Below, piece by piece: positions 17,484 through 27,559 of a stretch of 64,000 nt of DNA. The notes beneath the pieces were generated by a model, which was given only the letters and a program-made list of their open reading frames with translations, ran no database searches and was not told the DNA's origin. Origin of the DNA: Oleisolibacter albus (GTDB taxonomy: Bacteria; Pseudomonadota; Alphaproteobacteria; Azospirillales; Azospirillaceae); assembly GCF_003336875.1 (NCBI RefSeq), contig NZ_QGNJ01000005.1, forward strand, positions 124,001-188,000, read 5' to 3'. How positions within the stretch are numbered: position 1 is the first letter of the stretch; every line of letters begins with the position of its first letter. Position numbers and translations under genes: made by a program.

Positions 17484-18182
17484 GTGCCACTGATCCGCAA
17501 ATTCCAGTTCGACCAGTCCTTCGATGAAGGCGCCGACCTGCTGCCTCCCCCGGCAGCGGAACCCGAGATCATGGCGCCGCCCGAACCGCCGCCACCGCCG
17601 GAACCCAGCTTCACCCTGTCCGAGGTGCAGGAGCAGATCCGTCAGGCCAGCGCCGCCGCCCATGCGGCCGGTGTCGAGGAAGGCCGGGTCCGGGGCCGCA
17701 CCGAAGCCGAAACCGAGACGAGCCAGGCTCTGGCCGCAGCACTGGGCCGGGTGCAGCAGTCCCTTGGCGCCCTGATGCAGGCGCAGTCGGACGAAATGGC
17801 CCTGCGCCGCGACAACACGGTCCGCATCGCCCTGGGCGCCGTGGCCAAGCTGCTGCCCGCCTATGTGCAGCAGCACGGGCTGGCCGAGGTGGAGGCTGTG
17901 GTCGGCACCTTCCTCGGCGAGCTGGCCGACGAACCCAAGCTGACCATCCGTGTGCATGGGCAATGGCTGGAGGCGTTGCGCGCCAACATCGACGCCCTGG
18001 CCACGCGCCAGGGTTTCGGCGGCAGCGTCAGCGTTCTGGCCGACCCGAAGCTGGGGCCGCTGGACGTCAAGGCCGACTGGGGCACCGGCGGCGCCGAGCG
18101 TGACGTCACCCGGCTCTGGGCCGATATCGACCGGATCGCCGGCAGCCTGCTGGGGGGACGCACCCCCTTCGCCGGTTCCTAA
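17484..18182 (+). CDS. fliH: Flagellar assembly protein FliH/FlbE
   Basis: A 232-residue protein starting at GTG 17484, ten bases after fliF. Pro-rich N-terminal segment (EPPPPPEPS at about 34-42), then a helical coiled coil (LSEVQEQIRQASAAAHAAGV) and a C-terminal domain (TIRVHGQWLEAL, GGAERDVTRLWADIDRI) as in FliH/FlbE. FliH regulates the export ATPase FliI and links it to the C-ring through FliN, which is encoded next. Assigned by similarity of layout and position. Confidence 0.82.
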   Translation: MPLIRKFQFDQSFDEGADLLPPPAAEPEIMAPPEPPPPPEPSFTLSEVQEQIRQASAAAHAAGVEEGRVRGRTEAETETSQALAAALGRVQQSLGALMQAQSDEMALRRDNTVRIALGAVAKLLPAYVQQHGLAEVEAVVGTFLGELADEPKLTIRVHGQWLEALRANIDALATRQGFGGSVSVLADPKLGPLDVKADWGTGGAERDVTRLWADIDRIAGSLLGGRTPFAGS

Positions 18183-18206
18183 GACAGCGCAGCCAGGATC
18201 ACCGCC

Positions 18207-18527
18207 ATGGCAAACGACATGAGCCTCAACGAGTTCGATGCCGGCTCCGGCAAGGGGACCGAGCTGGACATCACGCCGGTGATCAAGGACCTGGAATCGG
18301 TCTATGACATCCCGGTGCAGATCTCGGCCGTGCTGGGCAAATGCACCATGCAGGTCAGCCAGCTGATGAAGCTGGGCCGCGGCTCGGTGGTGGAACTGGA
18401 CCGCAAGGTGGGCGAGGCCATCGACATCTATGTCAACAACCGGCTGGTGGCCCGCGGCGAGGTCGTGGTGGTCGAGGACCGGCTGGGCGTGACCATGACC
18501 GAAATCATCAAGACCGACCGGTCGTGA
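18207..18527 (+). CDS. fliN: Flagellar motor switch protein FliN
   Basis: A 106-residue SpoA-domain protein: VYDIPVQISAVLGKCTMQVS, LMKLGRGSVVELDRKVGEAI, NNRLVARGEVVVVEDRLGV. FliN forms the lower C-ring and binds FliH. Located between fliH and motA; typical length for alphaproteobacterial FliN. Confidence 0.96.
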   Translation: MANDMSLNEFDAGSGKGTELDITPVIKDLESVYDIPVQISAVLGKCTMQVSQLMKLGRGSVVELDRKVGEAIDIYVNNRLVARGEVVVVEDRLGVTMTEIIKTDRS

Positions 18528-18537
18528 CGGGCTGCTG

Positions 18538-19419
18538 ATGGATGATCATCCCGCCACCTCCCGCGCCAGGGCCGCCATGCCCGGACCCGTGTCGGTCATG
18601 CCGACGCCGGTGCCGGCATCGCCGGACATGCTGCCGCCCCTGGAGCGGCGGCTGGACCTGACCGTGGTGCTGGGTCTGGGGTCGGCCGCCCTGCTGCTGC
18701 TGGCGGCCCTGGCCATGGGGGGCGGTCCCGGCGCCTTTCTGAACCTGCCGTCCATACTGATCGTGCTGGGCGGTACCGCCGCGGTCACCGTCGTCTCCTT
18801 CTCCTGGCACGATGTCATGGCGTCCTGGCGTGCCCTGGGCCGCACCGTGCGGACCGGAAGCGCCGAGCCGCAGGATGCCGCCCTGGCGGCGCTGGACATC
18901 GCCGACCATGCCCGCCGCAACGGGCCGCTGTCGCTGCAGCCGCTGCTGCAGCCGGCCGCCGACGAGCCGGTGCTGGCCCGTGCCCTGGATCTCATCGTCG
19001 ACTCGCTGCCGGCCGACAAGATCGAACGCATCCTGCGCACCGAGATCGAGGCCAACCAGGCCCGTGCCCGCATTGCCGCCGCCCTGTTGCGCCGTGGCGC
19101 GGAGGTGGCTCCGGCCATGGGGCTGATCGGCACCCTGGTCGGTCTGGTGCAGATGCTGGGCAGCCTCAACGACCCGGCGAAGATCGGCCCGGCCATGGCC
19201 GTGGCCCTGCTGACCACCTTCTATGGCGCCATCCTCGGCAGCGTGGTGCTGTCGCCGCTGGCTGCCAAGGTGGAGCGCAATGCCGAACACCAAGCCCTGG
19301 TGGAGGGGATCTACCTGCTGACCGCCGGATCGGTGGCACGGCAGGAGAATCCCCGCCATCTGGAGATCCTGATCAACACCGTGCTGCCCCCGGACCTCCG
19401 GGTCAGCGCGTATGACTGA
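18538..19419 (+). CDS. motA: MotA-like flagellar stator protein
   Basis: A 293-residue membrane protein with helices at about 36-58, 61-80, 185-215 and 220-245. The C-terminal half (EVAPAMGLIGTLVGLVQMLG, PAMAVALLTTFYGAILGSVV) is the MotA/TolQ/ExbB channel signature, and the intervening cytoplasmic loop has the size expected for MotA. MotA and MotB form the ion-driven stator. No motB gene is adjacent. A MotA identity rather than ExbB is inferred from the flagellar operon. Confidence 0.87.
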   Translation: MDDHPATSRARAAMPGPVSVMPTPVPASPDMLPPLERRLDLTVVLGLGSAALLLLAALAMGGGPGAFLNLPSILIVLGGTAAVTVVSFSWHDVMASWRALGRTVRTGSAEPQDAALAALDIADHARRNGPLSLQPLLQPAADEPVLARALDLIVDSLPADKIERILRTEIEANQARARIAAALLRRGAEVAPAMGLIGTLVGLVQMLGSLNDPAKIGPAMAVALLTTFYGAILGSVVLSPLAAKVERNAEHQALVEGIYLLTAGSVARQENPRHLEILINTVLPPDLRVSAYD

Positions 19420-19463
19420 CTGGGGTCCGGACCCGTGACCGGACCCGGAAGAGGGTATGAGCG

Positions 19464-20894
<1,431 letters not shown>

Positions 20895-20946
20895 GACAAT
20901 CCGACCTGTTATCCCCTACTCCCCTAGCCCCTGACTGCCGGCCCCG

Positions 20947-23061
20947 ATGACCGACCAGACGCAGACCAACAGCAATCTTGCCTCCGGGATGGACGCCCTG
21001 CGCATCACGCTGGACGCCGTCAAGCGGGGCGAGGTCGGCTTTGCCCTGGCCATCGTCATCATCATCGCGGTGCTGATCTTCCCGCTGCCCACCTTCCTGC
21101 TGGATGTGGGTCTGGTGATCTCCTTCGCCTTCTCCATCCTGATCCTGATGGTGGTGCTGAGCATCCAGAAGCCGCTGGAATTCAGCAGCTTTCCCACCAT
21201 CCTGCTGGTCAGCACCATGCTGCGCCTGTCGCTGAATCTGGCCTCGACCCGGCTGATCCTGGGGCACGGCCATGAAGGCAGTCAGGCCGCCGGCCATGTG
21301 ATCGCCACCTTCGGCGCCTTCATCATGGGGGGCAACTTCATCATCGGCGTCACGGTGTTCGGCATCCTGATGCTGGTGAACTTCACCGTCATCACCAAGG
21401 GGTCCGGCCGTATCGCCGAGGTGGCGGCCCGCTTCACCCTGGACGCCATGCCGGGCAAGCAGATGGCCATCGATGCCGACCTGTCGGCCGGCCTGATCGA
21501 CGAGACCGAGGCACGGCGGCGCCGCTCGGAACTGGAGCAGGAAAGCCAGTTCTTCGGGTCCATGGACGGTGCCAGCAAGTTCGTGCGCGGCGATGCCGTG
21601 GCCGGTCTGGCCATCACCTTCCTGAACATCATCATCGGCATGATCATCGGCATGGCCCAGAAGGACATGGCGTTCCAGGCCGCAGCCAAGTCCTATACGC
21701 TGCTGACCGTGGGCGACGGCCTGGTCTCGCAGATCCCGTCGCTGATCGTGTCGCTGGCCGCCGGCCTGATGGTGTCGAAGTCGGGCGGACAGGGTTCCAC
21801 CGACAAGGCCGTGGTCGGACAGCTGACCTATTATCCGGCGGCCCTGGGGCTGACCGCCGGTCTGGTCTTCTTCTTCGGGCTGATGCCCGGCATGCCGAAG
21901 ATCCCCTTCTTCCTCATGGGCGCCGGGCTGGCGGCGGCGGCCTATTACCTGCCCAGACTGAAGCTCAAAGCCCAGGAGGAGGCGGTGGAGGCCGAGATCG
22001 CCGCCCAGCCGCCGCCGCCGGTGGTGGAGGAACCGATCTCCTCGGCCCTGGCCATCGACCTGATCCGGCTGGAGCTGGGCTACGGCTTGCTGGCCCTGAT
22101 CAACACCGAGGTCGGACACCGGCTGACCGACCAGATCCGCGGCCTGCGCCGGCAATTGGCCGGCGATATCGGCATCATCCTGCCGTCGGTGCGCATCCAG
22201 GACAATCTGCAGCTGCCACCCAACGCCTATGTCATCCGCATCAAGGAGATCGAGGCGGGCCGCGGCGATCTGCGCCCGACCATGCTGCTGTGCATGGACC
22301 CGCGCGGCGAGCGCATCACCCTTCCCGGTGAGTCCACGACGGAGCCGACCTTCGGCCTGCCGGCCATGTGGGTCGAGCCGGTCTACCGTGAGGAAGCCCT
22401 GTTCAAGGGCTATACCGTGGTTGATCCGCCAACGGTGCTGACCACACACCTGACCGAGATCATCCGGGACAACATGGCGGAACTGTTGTCCTATGCCGAG
22501 ACGCAGAAGCTGCTGGACGAGCTGGGCAAGGAGCACCAGAAGCTGGTGGCCGACGTCATTCCCAGCCAGATCAATATCGGCGGGCTGCAACGGGTGCTGC
22601 AGAGCCTGCTGGCCGAGCGCATCTCCGTCCGCGACCTGCCCACCATCCTGGAAGGCGTGGCCGAGGCCACCGCCTATACCCGCAACATGACGCAGATCAG
22701 CGAGCATGTGCGCGCACGCCTGGCCCGCCAGATCTGCGACGCCAATACCAATGACATGGGCTATATCCCGCTGGTAACGCTCAGTCCCGATTGGGAACAG
22801 GCCTTTGCCGAATCCATTGTCGGCGAAGGCGAGGACCGGCAATTGTCGATGGCACCGTCGCGGCTGCAGCAGTTCATCAGCAGCGTCCGCCAGACCTATG
22901 AGCGCTTCGCCATGCAGGGCGAGGCGCCGGTTCTGCTGACCACACCGGGAATCCGGCCGTTCGTGCGCTCGATCATCGAGCGCTTCCGACCGGCCACGGT
23001 GGTGATGTCGCAGAGCGAGATCCACCCGAAGGCCAAGATCAAGACGCTGGGACAGATCTGA
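20947..23061 (+). CDS. flhA: Flagellar export gate protein FlhA
   Basis: A 704-residue component of the flagellar type III export gate. Eight N-terminal transmembrane helices (about 25-330) include the conserved FHIPEP-type cytoplasmic loop region (ARFTLDAMPGKQMAIDADLS, with the typical DETEARRRRSELE following). The C-terminal cytoplasmic domain (about 360-704) binds chaperone-substrate complexes. Length and motifs are normal. It follows flbD after 52 bases. Confidence 0.97.
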   Translation: MTDQTQTNSNLASGMDALRITLDAVKRGEVGFALAIVIIIAVLIFPLPTFLLDVGLVISFAFSILILMVVLSIQKPLEFSSFPTILLVSTMLRLSLNLASTRLILGHGHEGSQAAGHVIATFGAFIMGGNFIIGVTVFGILMLVNFTVITKGSGRIAEVAARFTLDAMPGKQMAIDADLSAGLIDETEARRRRSELEQESQFFGSMDGASKFVRGDAVAGLAITFLNIIIGMIIGMAQKDMAFQAAAKSYTLLTVGDGLVSQIPSLIVSLAAGLMVSKSGGQGSTDKAVVGQLTYYPAALGLTAGLVFFFGLMPGMPKIPFFLMGAGLAAAAYYLPRLKLKAQEEAVEAEIAAQPPPPVVEEPISSALAIDLIRLELGYGLLALINTEVGHRLTDQIRGLRRQLAGDIGIILPSVRIQDNLQLPPNAYVIRIKEIEAGRGDLRPTMLLCMDPRGERITLPGESTTEPTFGLPAMWVEPVYREEALFKGYTVVDPPTVLTTHLTEIIRDNMAELLSYAETQKLLDELGKEHQKLVADVIPSQINIGGLQRVLQSLLAERISVRDLPTILEGVAEATAYTRNMTQISEHVRARLARQICDANTNDMGYIPLVTLSPDWEQAFAESIVGEGEDRQLSMAPSRLQQFISSVRQTYERFAMQGEAPVLLTTPGIRPFVRSIIERFRPATVVMSQSEIHPKAKIKTLGQI

Positions 23062-23119
23062 TGCGAGCGAACCCGGCGAACACCTGGAGTGATGGCATGG
23101 CAGAACAGGCAGGCACATC

Positions 23120-24130
23120 ATGCGACTGAAGTCGTTCCATGCGCCCACCATGCATGAGGCCATGCGGCTGGTCCGCGAGGTGCTGGGGGATGACGCCATC
23201 ATCGTCGCCACCCGCGAGGAGGAGGGCGTCGGCGTCCGCGTCACCGCCGCCATCGAGGAGGATGAGGGGCTGACATCGGGCCATGCCATGCCGCTGGCCG
23301 GCCCGCGACTGCCGGAGCCCCTTGGCCCCGACCCGCTGGATCAGGTGTCGGAAGTGCTGATGCGCCATGGCGTGCCGGCCGATCTGAACCAGCAGCTGAT
23401 GGACACCATCGCCGGTGTCGAGGCGCGGGACCCCATGGCCGCCCTGGCGGGCGGGCTGGACGGCGTCTTCGCATTCCAGCCGCTGCCCGATGGCCGGTCG
23501 CCGCGGCCGATCATGCTGGTCGGCCCGCCCGGCGCCGGCAAGACCCTGACCGTCGCCAAGCTCTGTGCCCGGGCGGCGCTGGCCAAGCGGCCGGTGGGGG
23601 TCATTTCCACCGATACCATCCGTGCCGGCGGCACCGAACAGTTGCAAGCCTTCACCCGAGTCCTCAAACTAAGGTTGATTACCGTGGAAGACCCGATGGC
23701 GCTGGCCGATGCGCTGGAGGTCCACCGCGGGACGGAACAGGTGCTGGTCGACAGTGCCGGCCGTAATCCCTATTCCGAGGCCGACATGAAGGATCTGCGC
23801 GACTTCCTGGTGGCGGCCGATATCGAGCCGGTGCTGGTGCTGCCGGCCGGCCTGGACGCCATGGAAGCCGTGGAGATGGCTCAGGCCTTCCGCCAGGTCG
23901 GCGCCCGGCGCATGCTGGTCACCCGTCTGGACATGGCCCGCCGCTATGGCAGCATCCTCGCCGCTGCCCATGACGCTGGCCTGGCTTTTGCAGATGCCAG
24001 TGCGACGACCAAGGTGGCCGACGGGCTGACCCCCCTGACGCCGATGACGCTCGCCCGATTCATGATGCCCGAACACGAAGCCACCACCCAGCAACCACGC
24101 CGAACCAAGCAGACGGGGACACACGCATGA
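23120..24130 (+). CDS. flhF: Flagellar SRP-type GTPase FlhF
   Basis: A 336-residue protein. The N-terminal basic region starts MRLKSFHAPTMHEAMRLVRE, the family hallmark. The G domain has the P-loop GPPGAGKTLTVAKL (about 134-148), DTIRAGGTEQLQAF, DSAGRNP, and TRLDMARRYGSIL. FlhF recruits the first basal-body components and sets flagellar position and number, antagonised by FlhG. Its last four bases overlap the flhG start (ATGA), so the two are translationally coupled. Confidence 0.95.
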   Translation: MRLKSFHAPTMHEAMRLVREVLGDDAIIVATREEEGVGVRVTAAIEEDEGLTSGHAMPLAGPRLPEPLGPDPLDQVSEVLMRHGVPADLNQQLMDTIAGVEARDPMAALAGGLDGVFAFQPLPDGRSPRPIMLVGPPGAGKTLTVAKLCARAALAKRPVGVISTDTIRAGGTEQLQAFTRVLKLRLITVEDPMALADALEVHRGTEQVLVDSAGRNPYSEADMKDLRDFLVAADIEPVLVLPAGLDAMEAVEMAQAFRQVGARRMLVTRLDMARRYGSILAAAHDAGLAFADASATTKVADGLTPLTPMTLARFMMPEHEATTQQPRRTKQTGTHA

Positions 24131-24915
24131 CCGACCTGACCATGGCCGCTCCCAATGTGACCCCCCTGCGCCGGCAGAATGTCATCGCCGTTGCCAGCGG
24201 CAAGGGTGGAGTAGGCAAAACTTTCTTCTCGATCACTCTTGCCCATGCGCTGTCCCGTCTGGGCAAAAAGACCCTGCTGTTCGACGGCGATCTGGGGCTG
24301 GCGAACGTGGACATCCAGCTGGGGCTGATGCCGAAGCGCGACCTGGGACAGGTGATCGACGGGCTGGTCAATCTGTCCGGGGCGACGACCCGGTTCCAGG
24401 AGGGGGGTTTCGACATCATCGCCGGCCGGTCCGGCTCCGGCACGTTGGCCAATCTGCCGGCCCAGCGGCTGGGGCATCTGCGGACCGAGCTGGCCGACAT
24501 GGCCCGCGTCTACGACCATGTGGTCATCGATCTGGGGGCCGGTGTCGACCGCAATGTGCGTACCTTCTCCGGCCCGGCGGGCGTGACCCTGGTGGTCACC
24601 ACCGACGAGCCCACCAGCATCACCGATGCCTATGCCTTCCTGAAGCTGAGCTATCAGACCAACCCGATGGCGGACCTGCGCGTGGTGGTCAACATGGCCC
24701 AGACCCGGGGCGACGGCATGAAGACCTATGAATCGCTGCTGGCGGCCTGCCGCCGGTTCCTGAACAAGTCGCCGCAACTGGCGGGAGTCGTGCGGCGGGA
24801 CCTGAAGGTGCGGGATTCGATCAAGGCGCAGATGCCGCTGCTGCTGCGCTCGCCCACCAGCGACGCCGCCCATGATGTCGAGGCCATCGCCCAGCGCATC
24901 GTCCAGGGCCAATAG
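24127..24915 (+). CDS. flhG: Flagellar number regulator FlhG (MinD-like ATPase)
   Basis: A 262-residue ParA/MinD ATPase: deviant Walker A KGGVGKTFFS (about 26-35), switch I DGDLGLANVDIQLGL, switch II VIDLGAGVDRNV, and the C-terminal helices. FlhG (also FleN/YlxH) restricts flagellar number and stimulates the FlhF GTPase. There is no obvious N-terminal DQAxxLR FlhF-activating motif in the first 25 residues; the segment there is MTDLTMAAPNVTPLRRQN. Confidence 0.93.
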   Translation: MTDLTMAAPNVTPLRRQNVIAVASGKGGVGKTFFSITLAHALSRLGKKTLLFDGDLGLANVDIQLGLMPKRDLGQVIDGLVNLSGATTRFQEGGFDIIAGRSGSGTLANLPAQRLGHLRTELADMARVYDHVVIDLGAGVDRNVRTFSGPAGVTLVVTTDEPTSITDAYAFLKLSYQTNPMADLRVVVNMAQTRGDGMKTYESLLAACRRFLNKSPQLAGVVRRDLKVRDSIKAQMPLLLRSPTSDAAHDVEAIAQRIVQGQ

Positions 24916-24930
24916 GCCGGGACCACCGCG

Positions 24931-27474
24931 GTGAGCGGCCCCCTGCCCCCGTCCCAGGCCCTCGTCGCCAGCAACGGTCTGACGGTGGCCGGGGTGGCGC
25001 TGCCGGTCCCCGTGGGCGAGGTCGAGATCCGGCAACTGCCGGCATGGCTGCTGGGCCTGTCCCGCCCGGTCACGCTGAGCGGGCAGGTGGTGGCGCAGGA
25101 GCAGGGCAGCGCCACTTTGCGCACCGCCGCCGGCGATGTGGTGCTGCGCACCAGCACCCCGCTACCGACCGACCGGCCACTGACCCTGCAGATCCCCGGC
25201 CAGACCGCGGGGGCCGTCCTGCCGCGGGCACAGATCTATGCGCCGGCGGCCACCACCGCACCGGCATCCCCCTCCCCGGCACCAGCCCCCCAGCCTGCGG
25301 CCGGCCAACCGTCCGCGGCCCAGGCGAGCACGGGGCAGGCGAGCACGGGACAAGCCGCCGCGCCCCCCTCGGCGACAACACAGCCGGTGACCAGCCCGCC
25401 GTCCGCGCCCGTTCCAGCCGCCTCCCCGCCCCCCACACCGGTACCCGCGGCGCCCCAGGTCCAACCCGGGGCAAGCCTGCCTGCCTTGGTGCTCCCGGCA
25501 GCACCAAGGCCCCCATCGCCGCCCGCGGCAAGCCAGTCCGACGGGCGATCCACGGCCGAGGCCCCGATGGATACCGCACCGGAGTCTCCCGGCCTGGGCC
25601 TGATCCTTGCCGGCGGCCGGGCGACCGGCAGCGGACAGCAGGGACAGCCGAGCATCGCCTTGCCCACCCCGGCGGCGGCCCCACCAGCGCCGGCGGTCCC
25701 CGTGCCTGCCCAGGCCGCCCCGCAGCAGGCCACGCCGCTGCCACGCGTGCCTTCATCGGATGGATCGGTCGCGATCGCGCCCGAGCAGGCGCCCGACCAA
25801 GCGCCCGGACCGGTACCGCCGGGTCTGCCCGCCGCCCTGCCTGTCCAGGCGGCAGGCCCGGCGCCAATAGCGGTGTCCCGCGGGGCACTCCCGGTGTCCG
25901 CTGAACCGGCACCCACCGGCACGCAGGCGGGGGCCGTCCCCACTGCCCCCGCCATGGCCAACCCCGGGCCGGCAGGACCTGCCGTCCCGGCTTCCCCAGG
26001 ACCCACCGGCCCATCGACCGCCACCGGTCCTGCCGCGGCAGCCCCCGTTCCTCCCACACCCGGGACGGCCAGCGCGAACCGGTCGGTCCCAGCCGCAGCA
26101 CCGCCCGCTTCGGGGCGGCCAGACGCCCCGAAGCCCGCCCCGGCCCCAGCCCCAGATGGCCTGCCCCCTCCATCACCATCCGGCCTGGCCATGGCGGCGC
26201 CGGCCATGGCACGGGACGGTGCGGGCTGGCGTGGAATGTTGAGCGCGGCAGGGAGGCTGCTGGGGTTCGATCCCGCCCGCCCGCCGGGACAGGTTCCGCC
26301 GACGGCCCCGTCGCCCCCGCCTCCATCGGCCACGCCTGTTGCCCAGGACGCGACATCGGCACTGCCGGGGCAGCCACCCCGCGCGGGCACGACCCCGGTC
26401 CAGGCCGGAGCCATGACGGCAGTGCTGGCCGCCGCAGATCCCGCCGTTCCGGCACGGTCCATTGCGTCCCAGCCCACGCCGCCGACCGCCCCCCAGAGCC
26501 AACCGGCCCAGACGGTACCGGCAGTGGTGCCGGCAGCGGGACCGGCTGTCCTGTCGCCGGGCAGCGTGGTGCAGGTGCGGGTACTGGCGCTGACGCCGCC
26601 CGGCCTGACGCTGCCGATGACCGACATGACCGGGCAGGCCCCGCTTGCGGGAACGGTGCTGGCCACGACCACCACGGGCCAGCCGGTGGTGGCGACGGCG
26701 CGCGGGACCCTGGTGCTGCAAGGTCAGGCCGATCTGGCACCGGGAACGGCCGTGGCGCTGGAGATCCTGGAGCCGGCCCCCGGCCAGGCCCGGCCCGCGC
26801 CCGCCCTGGACCCGCGGCACGGCAGCGACTGGCCGGCCCTGCGGGAGATGATGGAGGTTCTGGCCGGCACCGATCCGGCCCTGGCCCGGACACTGGCCCA
26901 TGCCGTTCTGCCCCAACCCAACCGGCGCCTGACCACCAACCTGCTGTTCTTCCTCAGCGCCCTGCGCGGGGGCGATGCCGGCGGCTGGTTGGGCGAGGCG
27001 ACGACGACGGCGCTGGACCGTGGCGGACAGGGCGCGTTGCTGAACCGGCTGATCGAGGATTTCCGCGCCATCGCCCAGCAGGCGGCGGAACCCTTGCCCG
27101 ATGGCTGGCGCGCCTATGCCATCCCCTTCGGCGAACCGAGCCAGATTGGCCGGCTGCAGCTCTATGTCCGGGCAGCCGGTGACGACGAGGACCAGGCCAC
27201 CGCCGCCCGCCGCGGCGCCCCCCGGCGCTTCCTGGTGGAGGTGTCGTTCAGTCAGCTCGGTCCCATGCAGCTGGACGGGCTGCTGCAGGCGCGGCGGCTG
27301 GATCTGGCGGTGCGGACGCTGGATCTGTTGCCCGGCACGCTGACGGCCGAGCTGTCGGCCCTGTTCCGGACCAGCCTGGACGCCACCGGCTTCACCGGCA
27401 GCATCGCCTTCCAGACCGGGGCGCAACGCTGGGCCAAGCTGCACAGCGCGCGGGGCCGTCCGGTCCAGGCCTGA
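24931..27474 (+). CDS. Pro/Ala-rich protein, possible FliK-like hook-length protein
   Basis: An 847-residue protein ending the flagellar operon, starting 15 bases after flhG. Residues about 1-95 form a beta-rich head (VTLSGQVVAQEQGSATLRTA). Residues about 100-540 are low complexity, dominated by Pro, Ala, Gly, Thr and Gln with few charges. Residues about 545-620 resemble the head again (SVVQVRVLALTPPGLTLPMT). The C-terminal 200 residues include RRFLVEVSFSQLGPMQLDGL, close in style to the FliK C-terminal domain. FliK measures hook length with an extended Pro-rich region and switches export specificity through its C-domain. Identity is inferred from layout and position, not certain. Confidence 0.6.
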   Translation: MSGPLPPSQALVASNGLTVAGVALPVPVGEVEIRQLPAWLLGLSRPVTLSGQVVAQEQGSATLRTAAGDVVLRTSTPLPTDRPLTLQIPGQTAGAVLPRAQIYAPAATTAPASPSPAPAPQPAAGQPSAAQASTGQASTGQAAAPPSATTQPVTSPPSAPVPAASPPPTPVPAAPQVQPGASLPALVLPAAPRPPSPPAASQSDGRSTAEAPMDTAPESPGLGLILAGGRATGSGQQGQPSIALPTPAAAPPAPAVPVPAQAAPQQATPLPRVPSSDGSVAIAPEQAPDQAPGPVPPGLPAALPVQAAGPAPIAVSRGALPVSAEPAPTGTQAGAVPTAPAMANPGPAGPAVPASPGPTGPSTATGPAAAAPVPPTPGTASANRSVPAAAPPASGRPDAPKPAPAPAPDGLPPPSPSGLAMAAPAMARDGAGWRGMLSAAGRLLGFDPARPPGQVPPTAPSPPPPSATPVAQDATSALPGQPPRAGTTPVQAGAMTAVLAAADPAVPARSIASQPTPPTAPQSQPAQTVPAVVPAAGPAVLSPGSVVQVRVLALTPPGLTLPMTDMTGQAPLAGTVLATTTTGQPVVATARGTLVLQGQADLAPGTAVALEILEPAPGQARPAPALDPRHGSDWPALREMMEVLAGTDPALARTLAHAVLPQPNRRLTTNLLFFLSALRGGDAGGWLGEATTTALDRGGQGALLNRLIEDFRAIAQQAAEPLPDGWRAYAIPFGEPSQIGRLQLYVRAAGDDEDQATAARRGAPRRFLVEVSFSQLGPMQLDGLLQARRLDLAVRTLDLLPGTLTAELSALFRTSLDATGFTGSIAFQTGAQRWAKLHSARGRPVQA

Positions 27475-27559
27475 ACGGTTCCGCCGCCCCCGGTGGCGCC
27501 CCTGGCAAGTTGCCGCGGGACACCGCATAGTTGCCCGGCGGACCCGAACGGAGATAGCG

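Noticed and set aside
15623-17614. 663-codon minus-strand frame opposite fliF
   Set aside because: Antisense shadow of a GC-rich gene; no domain and no ribosome-binding site.
25070-26893. 607-codon and 479-codon minus-strand frames opposite the Pro/Ala-rich gene
   Set aside because: Low-complexity GC-rich DNA is open in several frames; the plus frame has the coupled start and FliK-like end.
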